The position numbers and the translations under genes were made by a program. A stretch of DNA of 64,000 nucleotides, from positions 671,968 to 735,967 of the forward strand of contig AP025041.1 in NCBI GenBank assembly GCA_036186865.1, given 5' to 3'. Positions within the stretch are counted from its first letter, which is position 1. The number at the start of each line of letters is the position of its first letter. Source of the stretch: Eustoma russellianum (taxonomy: Eukaryota > Streptophyta > Magnoliopsida > Gentianales > Gentianaceae). The notes under the pieces were generated by a model. The model was not told the DNA's origin, ran no database searches, and saw nothing but the letters and a program-made list of their open reading frames with translations. Of this stretch, positions 55,001 to 64,000 are shown piece by piece.

Positions 55001-58000
55001 AGGCCTTTTGCTTTCCTGCTTTCCATTCCCCATTGGATTAACTCTCTAATGGGACATGGGTCCCCTGCAATTGCTGTTTACCCTTCCTTTTTTTCTTAGC
55101 CAATTAAAAGGGGGCGATATCATCATTTTCACTGGCCATCATGTCCAGATCAGAACCATCTTTGCTCGCTCCCATTTTATCCATGTCATTTTCCAATCTT
55201 GTCACTTTGGCCTTGCCTTTATCCTTGATGGAATCGTTTACCTGTATCTGACTGGTAACATGCATAAGCTTAGTAGCATAAGCATGTCCAGTCAATGTAG
55301 GGGAATCCATTCATAATACACTTCTCAATCTATACCATCTTCAGCTACATAGTTTATGACTGTGTGGGGTATAACTTCCGCTGATATTTCAATGCAGAGT
55401 ATCGTAAAGGCCACCATCGCATGGCAGGTGGTAAGCTTGTCCTAGAAAACTGAACTCTAATGGGGATGAAATCCAGCTTTAGCTTTTGAATTGGTCTGTT
55501 TTAGATCCAAAATCTTAGAAAGAGCACTTTTTTCCAAAAAAAAAAAAAAAGGAGAAAGTGCCAATATGCTCAGCTTTTGCATCCAGATTGAAATCGGAAA
55601 AACAAATCTTCCTCTACCTTTTAGACCTCAAACTTACTAATTAAATTTCCTAGGCCACTCCACGCCTCAAAATTGAAGCAGTGTGCTCTTAGCCTAGAAA
55701 ACTGAATTCAAAGAGGGATGAAATCCAGCTTTAACTTTTGAATTGGTCTGTTCTAGATCCAAAGTCTTACAAAAAACACTTTGTTTCCAAAAGAAAAGGG
55801 AGAAAGTTCCAATATGCGCAGCTTTACATCCAGATTGAAATTGGAAAAACAAATCTTCCTCTACCTTTTAGACCTCAATCCTTTAGCGGCCCATTAATCT
55901 TTTGCAAACATATTCATATTGATTTAAGATGCACTATTCTCCATGACTTTGGCCGACTATTGTAGAACAACATTTAGCCTTGTCGATAGCTACAAAATTC
56001 GGTCTAATAGCGAAGAATTTTTTCTCTCTGCCCCTATCCAATTATACGCATGTTGGAGTTAAGAAAGTTTCCAAGTGTGAAACTTGGCTTGAGCAGTGAA
56101 GCCCTAGCAGAGCCCAGCCATTTTCGAGAAAAAGAAGATAGATATTATACTTCGACCACATGTAGTGGCGTTTGGAGAGACTTTGATTTGCTTCAAAGAT
56201 TTCAAAAAAAAATTGATGAAGGAGGTGAAGAGAGAGAGAAGGAGAGTGGCAGAGGGGGAAGAAGCCATGTTGGGAAGGAGAGGGGGAAAAAAGAGGTCAG
56301 AACACGTGACTCTGTCCAAAAGGCTTTAGAGAGAATACAAAGGAATTTTTTTAGAGAGAGAAGTTCACATATTTGAAATTGGTGATAGAAAATATTTGGC
56401 GAAAGGTTAAACAGAAAAATAAGTCCCATCCCCAGGGAATTCAAAGTAGCCGCTAAGGCAAGTTACTCCGGATGAAGACTGCACAAACAGGGAATTGGTC
56501 AACCTACTCGAACACAAGACTTGCTCCACTTGGCGGAGTCTATAAAACAATAGTATGAAACTTAAAGACCATGTATAAAGAACCATGAGATGAGATTAGA
56601 CATGGCAGTCTGTCTTGCTTCCTTTTACAAGTTTATACAAAAGTTTTACGTCTTCATTAGGAAGTCATGCTCAAATAGACATCATCATTCTCTAATGACT
56701 TCTTTGCAAAAGGGCCTCCTTTGTAAAAGGTTTGGTTAAGTTTTACAAGTTCTTTGTCAGGATAATACTAGGTGAAAATTTCAGGTATAAATGAATAGCG
56801 TACACGACCCTTTATTTTTATAGCAACATAGGCGTAACTTGTAAGAAACTAACAGACATAAGGACTCAACAACTCACTTCATCATAGGAATCCAAAGTAC
56901 GCTGGTGACGTGTGGGTATCCCAGGAACTAAGATGCACATTTCCATTAAAGCTCGAAGCCTGACATCAAGATATATAATGAATTAAGTCATCTTTATTAA
57001 TTACAGTGTACACATACCATGAACCAAGAGATCTCCGGTTGTGATTGCAAGTTATCTCCATCTACTTAACAAGTTGCATTTCACCAAGAGTAAAAATATG
57101 GCAAGTAGTTTCTTTTCATTGCATTACACTTTACAGGTATCCTTTGCAGTAATAGAGAATCTATGTGGAATTAAACAGAAACAAAAATACAGGAGCCTCT
57201 CTTCAAGCGACACATCATTGGACATAAGAACATGAACAATAAACTTCATCCTCATATTGTGTGTCAATTGAGTCAAAATTTTTGGTGAAAGTAAAATCCA
57301 AGAAAGCACAAGAGATGCAAGCTGCTTGTTGGAACAATGTGATCAACAACTCTTACGAGGATTAGTTTTTAGAAGCACTTACAAAGAAAAGTATGCACTG
57401 ATCCATGTATAACAACACCATACTTTATTTGCATTAAAACTGTGTACTGTGCATTAAACATTCATCCAGAAACTTAGCAATCCGCCAAGTATATGGAAGA
57501 GAAATCCATCAAGAGACGTAACGAAGGAAGCAAGGTGTAAGAAATCACAAATTATTATGAGTTATTATTGCTGACAAAAAAACTAGCCTGGTCTCCAATT
57601 TACAAGAAAAGATTGCATAATTGTGAAATCCTTCACGAGAACTCTAAATTCCTAGACAAAAGAGAAACAGGTTCATAATGGCATGCTATCTAAATTAAAT
57701 TGACCTGTCGACACTGGAATTAAACCAACGTAAATGGACTCAGAGTTAATTATTTCATGTACTAGACTTACTTGTAAGCAAGCTCCTTAAGACTTTCATT
57801 CCAACCTTCAAGATGCTGATCTAGAAGAGCTCGAGTTTTTGCATTTATCTGGAAAACATTTGGTGATCCAAGTATCAACTCTAAAATCACGACACCCACA
57901 CTCCAAACATCGTACCTATCCACCACAAGAAAAGATGAGTCCAATAAAAAAAGGAAGTTGAGGGTAAAAAAAGAAGAGAAACAGAGAACCACTGGAAAAA

Positions 58001-61000
58001 CATGGGAGACCCCCGCATTGCATAAGTTGAGTAAAATTCCAAATATCAAATCCTAATAAAAAAAAACCACAGAAACAAACCCTAGCTGATAATACTTCAT
58101 ATGTGACAACGAACTAGAAACTTGAATAACATAGAGCCCCAAACATATAGCAAGGAGAATTGCTATTACCACCCATGAATTTTGTTTATCCATCAAGGCA
58201 AAGGGGGGTTGGATAAGATGTTACAAAGTGAAATAAGTCATACGCTACGTTAGCTTGTTTCCATCTATTAATTATACTTATCCACCCCATGCAAATGGAC
58301 GGATATGCAAATTCATGGATGGCAATAGACACTCCCTATTAAGAGCATAACAGAATAAAGATTTTGGAAAAGTGATGCAAGCTAACTTACTTTACAACAG
58401 TGTGTTTCGGACCCTGATGCCAACTGGCATTGAGTAAAGCTTCTGGAGGAGCATACTCGGAAGTTTGTTCAGCTCTGAGAGTATAACAGTCAGGAACAAA
58501 ATAAGCATTCTAGAAACTCAATGAGAAATATTTGCAAACATTCATTTACACAAAATGAAATTTTGCAAGAGACATGTGTCTTAGTCAACATAACAATGTC
58601 TAAGCCTATGAAGTTTAGCTCTATAATTTCACATCAGTTCACAGACTCAAGGGATTGGTATGAAAGTATATAGAATTAGTGGACCGCAGCTTCAAAAGCT
58701 GTAGAGGGCATCAAAAAATTGGAATAGACATATATCAGCAATGAGCATGTATTTGGTCAATGACTTAACCTCCACTTCTATTGGACAAAGGCAGGATACA
58801 AGCAAGCATCATAAATACATAACAAGCACAGAAGATTGCAGAATAAAACATGTGCCATACTCCCTTAGGATGAGTTCAAAAATATGACATTGATAAGAAC
58901 ACGATGATTGTTAAGTCATTTCACACCATCCATCTCTTGATTCCCCATTCCATTAATACATTAATATTGATTCATGCAAGGCACAGACTGCCCATTTTCT
59001 TTTATTAGCACAGGTGTTCATCAACCAAAAACCACTGAACTTAAGACTCGAGTGGAGAGAAAGACGGCGAGGCTTCCGGGAGGGCTTTCACGCACTGAGG
59101 AAGATGGGTTGATTATAGAGCTAGAGGCAAATCAAAAGTTTGTCCATTGGGATTAGGCATGGACGAGCCTCAACTTGGCCAGCATTAATGAAAAATGACA
59201 AAACTTTTCCATCACATCATGAACATGACTCCGCATCTCTATAGAGGAAAAATTACCTAAGCACTATATGGCAAAAAGCCAGCGACAAAACTTAATTGTT
59301 GAAATGGAAAGGATCTTCCAGTAAGATGTGAACCTCAAGAACGTGCAAGTCTACACATTCCATGATAAGTCTAAGTAGGATACAAGTATAATGTGATAGA
59401 ATAATCCAGACAACATTACCTTGAAGGTCCAGTAGAGCCATATAAGTGCTTCATGGTAAATTCATCCAATGCGCTACCAAAATCAATGACGCGCCTAATT
59501 GTCACAGAGTGCCAACTTAAGTGATATTTATATGCAGTTATAAAAGGACCTCCATGTTTCGAGAAAGGTAATGCAACAAAAATGAAAATGATAAGATAAA
59601 AGAACTAGCAGGGTACATTACAGTTCTTTTCTAATACTTTTAAAAGGCCAATAATATTCTTTCTCTACCAATTACACTTCCAAGTGAACTCGTGACAATG
59701 GTAAACATTCAAGTGATAGTTATACATTTATACCTCCAAAAGGTAGCAATTAAGAGTTTTTCCTAAGTGAAGAGCTCAAAAAAATAAGTAATACACTTCA
59801 AGCTATTAAAAAGATGGCATATGTTGCACCAACACAAAGAAAATATCTTCAACCATGAGTAAACAAGTACTCAAGTACACCATGTAGGCCAGTTCCCATG
59901 TGAACAAAATTTCTAAAAGAAAGACCATGCAATCAAAGATAGAGAAGATTGACATGATAATCAAGCAAGAATGATAATCAAGCAAGAGGGTTGAATATAA
60001 GTTTAGTTTAAAATTAATCAAGAAATTAACAATTGAATCATAAAGTAAAGCATCACCCTCGTACATTTTAAGCTTGTAAATTTTGTTCCCCATTGGATGC
60101 CTTCTCAAACATCTCCCTGAAGTTTGATCTTCAATACAGATGACCATATTCTCTAGCAAACGAAAAACCAAACGAATTATAAGTTAAGATTTAAGCTGGG
60201 AAAACTGAAAATCAAGTTAGCCATTTGCGTACATCATAAACAAAAAGACAAGCTCCTTAGAAAGAGTCCTCACCCGGTTTAATATCTCGATGTGTTATAT
60301 TCCGGTCATGGCATGACTTTAGGGCCATCAACTGAGGGAAAGGAAAAGATAAAGAAAGTTAATTTCGAGCGTAAGCATTTTCAGAATAAGAGGAACATGA
60401 ATCCAATGCATTATGTTATCTCGTGAAAATGCTCCAGCAACAAATCCAATGAATTCAGGTGGATATAAAATAAAAGAGCAAATTGAAAAATTAACTTTAA
60501 TTTTTATTAACCATTAAAAGATAAGCACGATAGAGAATTTGGAAAGCTCTAACTTAAAGAAAAACCCTTTGACAATTGCATAAAAAGAAGTGGCAGCACT
60601 GGAACAAAGAAAAGGATATGCTTATATATAAACGCACTGGAACAAAGAAAAGGATCTGTTTCTTTAGACAATATAGTGGAGCAAACCATAAGGACACACC
60701 AACTGCCATATAAGAGTACGCATTTCCTCTTGCCCAGCGTCTGTTGTCTTTAACCAACGCCACCATTTTGATGGATGCAATATCTGAACACGCTTGGAAG
60801 TCTCATCCCTTTTGTTGTCAGCATCATTCATCACTTCAGCTGTGTATAGAAGTTTCCATAGGGACAAGCCTTCATGGCGGAACACAAGCCATATCTCACT
60901 GGATCTTGATTCAAATGATTCAACAAATCTCACAATGTGGTCCAAACCACCATCAGTTGCAGATCCCAATAATCCTTTCCAGGATGATGCATTTTCTGAA

Positions 61001-62644
61001 CTCCAATAGTTCTCCCTTTGCCAGCGAATAGACTTGCTTGAATTTAGATTGCGAAACTTACCAGATTGAAATTTCAGCGAATCAAATACTCCAGTTGATG
61101 GGAAACCTCTAAGGAAAGAGGACGCCTTCAAAAAAAGTTCACCAAAATACTTTTCTCGTAGCCCACTTAAATAGACAGCAGCCCCTTTTTCTACCTGATG
61201 CAGAAGCAAGTCATTCATAAAAATAGTTAACCCAACAAGCAGACGAAATCTATCTAATAAATCGTTTTAAAATAGTTTTGCAAGTCAATTTATAGCAGTA
61301 TCCCAAAGATCTCACGGAAATGTGGTGGTTTATATCTTGAGTACTTAAAAGGGCACCATAATGGTTTATGTCATGGTGATAATGAACAAACTAGACTAGA
61401 GAGATTTTTGGATGCTGATAGGGCAGAACAAATACCTCTATGGATGCTCTACTACAGTCTATTGTGTTTGTTTGGGGAAACTCAGTGTTTTGGAAACATA
61501 AGAAATAACAAGTGGCGTGTAGGTCTTTCTTTTTCTTGCAAGTCAAAGTGGTGTAGATCAAGTGTTAAATCAGAATACAAGGGCTCAAACAACAAGTAAA
61601 ATAATTTGGATCAAGAAGATGCTTGAAGATGTTGGCATTAATGAGCACCACTCCAAGCAGTTGTATTTCTAATAATCAAGTGGCTGTGTATAGCTTCTAA
61701 TCTAGTCTTTTATAAATGCATAAAGCATATCAAGGTTAATTGTCAATTCACCAGATAGAGTTGCAATCAGTTGTCCATTCTACATCATAAAATTCTTTTC
61801 TAATCCAGGAATTTTGCTTCTCAGAAAAGGTTTCAAGACAAAAGCATTTCGTTGTTTCTTGTTAGCCAAGATAAAAGATAGCCAGTACGTTTACTAAAGC
61901 ACTAAATGGGATTATGATAAAAAAAAATATTGAACAAGTTGAGCATGATAGATACCAATGGCCCAATTACGAGGGTAGTGTTAGAGAATGTATTGTATAG
62001 AATAGCCCCTAGCAACAGCGTTAGGTTGGGTTGCATGTCTCCATTTGGAGGACGGTATTTTTAAAAAATACTATTGACCTTTTACAATATCAATCTGCTT
62101 TAGAGCAAAGGATTGGTGAAAAGAATGCAAATCCCTTCAATAGAAATGCTTTTCTTTCTTCTGGTCCACCATTACAAGTTCTCATTGATGAGGGAATGGT
62201 CCAAAAAAACCAAAAAGTTATAAAAATCCCATTGATCCTTTTCATTTTCAAAAAACATACCACTAAAAACAATTGAGCTTCAATTTTCTCAAATGGTCCA
62301 AAAAAGCCAAAAAGTTAAAGACTTTTTTCATTTTGAAAACCATACCACTAAACACAATTGTGCTTCAATTTTCTTAGGAAAATGTAAGACAAAATACTAA
62401 AAGATTAAGGAAAAGCGTAGGGTGCAGAATAATTACTTTAATCCGTTTTAGAATAAACATGTTGCTATCAGGAGGTATGTCGAAAGAGCTTGTCTCTGAA
62501 TAAAAAGGAGGCACATCACTAAAAGATAATCTTTGATTTTGGCAACTGCCTTCAAACTTTTTGCTTGAACTTGAACAATTCCACATAAAAGCCAGCCAAA
62601 CTTCACCATATGCTCCACGATCATACCTCTTCTTCAATATGTAC
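49048..62644 (-). CDS. Plant protein kinase (kinase part of a PP2C/kinase-type gene), eleven visible exons, 5' end beyond window
   Basis: Exons on the minus strand: 62437-62644, 60700-61194, 60274-60331, 60065-60152, 59420-59494, 58391-58474, 57772-57915, 56878-56959, 49495-49577, 49304-49358 and 49048-49122 (stop at 49048). All borders are GT-AG, phases agree, and they give 481 residues plus a split codon. Kinase motifs: glycine loop RGAYGEVWLAF (first Gly replaced), Lys in FILKRI, Glu in the LREKYFGELF helix, catalytic loop THRDIKPENM, DFGSAL, APPEALL, DVWSVGVVILELILGS, and C-lobe LRLVRELLRWDPEDRLTVDDALQHPYF. I recall the Arabidopsis counterparts as At3g63330/At3g63340, where the kinase is adjacent to or fused with a PP2C domain; no PP2C exon is seen here up to 64000. 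The 7.3-kb intron (49578-56877) holds a LINE. Confidence 0.88.
49655..49865. repeat. Two-copy diverged tandem repeat, about 111 bp (kinase intron)
   Basis: GAAGGTAGATCATCGCCAAC at about 49657 and GAAGGTAGGTTATCACCAAT at about 49768, both followed by TCTGAGACCAGAA-like and AAGTAGTA(C/G)AAA sequence. Lies in the large intron. Confidence 0.6.
50160..50249. repeat. Two-copy tandem repeat, 45 bp (kinase intron)
   Basis: GATGG(A/C)TTATACCAAATTATCC...TAACCTTTA occurs twice in a row, starting at 50160 and 50205, with few differences. Confidence 0.85.
52067..52341. mobile_element. hAT-type MITE E, nested in the LINE
   Basis: A diverged member of the GTTCGTTTAGCTAAACGAAC-rich family (TTGACTCGGCTCGTCGAG, ACAGTTCACGAATAATTC, CGAACTGTTCGCGAACAG-like words). 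It splits the LINE reverse transcriptase: LSKANT lies to its right and SIRAIKETL to its left. This gives relative age: LINE first, MITE later. Target duplication decayed. Confidence 0.7.
55441..55882. repeat. Two-copy tandem repeat, about 190 bp matching at 252-bp period, in the LINE 5' part
   Basis: Units at 55441-55635 and 55693-55882 share GGGATGAAATCCAGCTTTA, CTTTTGAATTGGTCTGTT, ATCCAGATTGAAAT and CAAATCTTCCTCTACC. Lies in the gag-like region of the LINE; either an internal duplication of the element or a later event. Confidence 0.85.
61375..62010 (+). mobile_element. Copia RNase H to 3' LTR relic, in a kinase intron
   Basis: Plus strand, between kinase exons 1 and 2. Broken frames read FLDADRAEQIPLWML (normally SDADWAG...), RSSVKSEYKGSN, IWIKKMLEDVGINEHHSKQLY, NQVAVYIASN and CIKHIKVNCQFTR, the order of Copia RNase H. 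Then MIDTNGPITR and what looks like the start of a 3' LTR (TGTTAGAGAATGTATTG at 61979). Opposite orientation to the host gene. Dead. Confidence 0.75.
62195..62378. repeat. Two-copy tandem repeat, about 95 bp (kinase intron)
   Basis: Units at about 62195-62291 and 62292-62378 share AATGGTCCAAAAAA(A/G)CCAAAAAGTTA, CATACCACTAAA and GCTTCAATTTTCT. Confidence 0.85.
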
Positions 62645-64000
62645 CTAATCAAACATAAAAGATATATGACCATAACCAAAAAAAAGGTGCAGCATGGATT
62701 ATTTTAGGAATGATATATCCTACCGACTATGGATAAGCACATGGCTTGATGAAATTTCTTGAAACTAAATTATGATCGTACTTAGTGCTACATATCTAGC
62801 AGAACACAATCAAAATTCAGCGACGGTAAAGCATGCAGTAATTATGTTGGGTTGGTAAGCCAAGCCACACAATGCACCAACTCCACTCAGACGCTCTATC
62901 CAGACTAGCCACCCTTGAGGTTACATAACATGACCAGTTTAACTCACTCAAACATGCTGACAAAATAAGCATTTAAGTCAGAAAAGGACCCGTTACAATA
63001 ATCTTGTCATTCCAAGCCACAATATCTATTAAAAGCCTTATAGAAAGAGAGATTTTCTCACACAAGCAAGGAATAGGATGCTTAACCTATACACTTAAAC
63101 GAGAGAAGATTTGTAAATAAGTTTAAGAAGTGACGTGAATTAGAGCTACTCTTATGCATGTTATGAGGCAGTATAAAACAAAATTTCATAAGTCAGGTAA
63201 AACTGACATGTGTGTATATATTTATGTCGATATGCACACACAAATATGTGTGTCTGTGTCAGTATATTTATACACATATGTCACTGTGAGTTTTTCCTAT
63301 GAAAGTACAAATAAAATCAAATGAAATCCTTGGATCAATAAACAGTAATTAGTTAAAGTAGACCTGTATGTCACCCAATAGAATTACATTTTTATTATAA
63401 AAAAAACCATATTTATTAACAAAATATACTTTTCTATTTACAGAATAGATTATTTTCCAAGTCGGTGAAAGCAACAAGGTTTTTTATTATTAAATTGTGT
63501 CCATCAAGATCTTTTACACTGTACAAGGGGAACATGGAATCAAAACCAGTATGAAACACCATCACCCGTTCTACACATTTTTCAGCCAGTGGGAGCACGT
63601 AATCCAACTGGCTAAGCTATACTCTGGCCACTGCATACATATAAGCGTGTGTATGCATGTATCTATAGTGTCTGTACAGACAAAAGTGGTCCCCTGACCT
63701 AAACATCCAGCAAAGCAATTTAAGCACTGGGAATCATTGGTCCAAAGGTAAAAAGTCCCATCTTACATTTCCACAAGAATATTACAAGCACTGTGGTCAT
63801 TATCCTATGTGTGTGCATATGCATGTGGCCAGTACGTTGCACTAAAACTTAGGTACACAGTTTTCAATAATAGAAGCCGTTGTTCCTACTGTACACAATC
63901 CCACGATACATCCCCATAAGAATATTACAAAAAAAAAAAAGATGTCTTTACGACTCAAACCTGTTACCCACTATAAATAATGACTGGTTTCATGTTTCCA
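62645..64000 (-). other. Kinase intron or upstream part, no exon recognised
   Basis: AT-rich with a CA/TA-rich patch at 63207-63280. The phase-1 start of the 62437-62644 exon shows the gene must continue to the right, but I see no coding exon before the window edge. Confidence 0.5.

Larger units (their letters stand above)
50450..56400 (-). mobile_element. Degraded L1-type LINE in the large kinase intron
   Basis: Minus-strand pieces appear in the canonical order. A probable 5' leader and first reading-frame start near 56320. Gag-like DUF4283 end near 55270-55420 (CIEISAEVIPHTVINYV). Endonuclease region around 53-54 kb (unclear). Reverse transcriptase 52346-52822 (NQSAFVKDRTIQNNLLFVHE, IMKAFDTVSWPYL, GLRQENC, LAFVDDLFILSKA), continuing left of a MITE with SIRAIKETLDDFRSLSGL. 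Then zf-RVT (CWIWKPSFRFTV near 51160, TLDKLLH near 50985) and VYHLWRERNNRV near 50720. Multiple stops and shifts; YxDD is VDD here. It runs in the same direction as the host gene. Confidence 0.82.

Noticed and set aside
54899..56376. Plus-strand frames at 54899-55316 and 56050-56376
   Set aside because: They are shadows of the minus-strand LINE. The minus strand gives the Gag-like reading in the same place.

Overview
This is nuclear DNA from a flowering plant, most likely a eudicot. Protein-coding genes carry GT-AG introns, the spacers are very AT-rich, and most of the window is transposable elements. I recognise four real genes and one decayed gene. There is no sign of bacterial, organellar or CRISPR sequence.

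Region by region. 1-2734: the 5' half of a group-3 sulfate transporter gene on the minus strand, running off the left edge, with a SINE in one intron. 3298-11686: a very young, non-autonomous Ty3/gypsy-type LTR element (LARD-like) with 2,507-bp LTRs, a GAAAG target-site duplication and almost no coding capacity. Its LTRs carry two unusual tandem arrays: palindromes, and hairpins whose stems covary. 11.7-29.4 kb: gene-free spacer with hAT-type MITEs (8-bp target duplications), Mutator-type foldback MITEs carrying G-boxes, a minisatellite, SINE pieces and a direct segmental duplication (about 18.6-23.9 kb against 24.2-27.6 kb). 29.45-32.06 kb: a Mutator-like element with long terminal inverted repeats and a broken transposase, followed by a telomere-like tract.

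33.2-38.6 kb is the gene-rich core: a 2-oxoglutarate/Fe(II) oxygenase-like gene (+), a broken FORKED1/VAN3-binding-protein gene (+), and a LIFEGUARD/BIL4-type Bax-inhibitor gene (-) whose upstream region has been invaded by a MITE dimer with four G-boxes. 39.5-40.2 kb is a LINE tail. 41.5-46.8 kb is an intact, nearly unmutated Copia retrotransposon (-). From 49.0 kb past the right side runs a minus-strand protein-kinase gene with eleven visible exons. Its 7.3-kb intron holds a degraded L1-type LINE, itself split by a hAT MITE, and another intron holds a Copia RNase H relic.

The order oxygenase / FORKED1-like / BIL4-like / kinase matches, from memory, Arabidopsis At3g63290-At3g63300-At3g63310-At3g63330/40. 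This suggests an ancestral gene block expanded by repeats, in which the FORKED1 copy has died. The main novelty candidates are the covarying hairpin array in the LARD leader, the MITE family that spreads paired CACGTG sites, and the long-TIR Mutator element.
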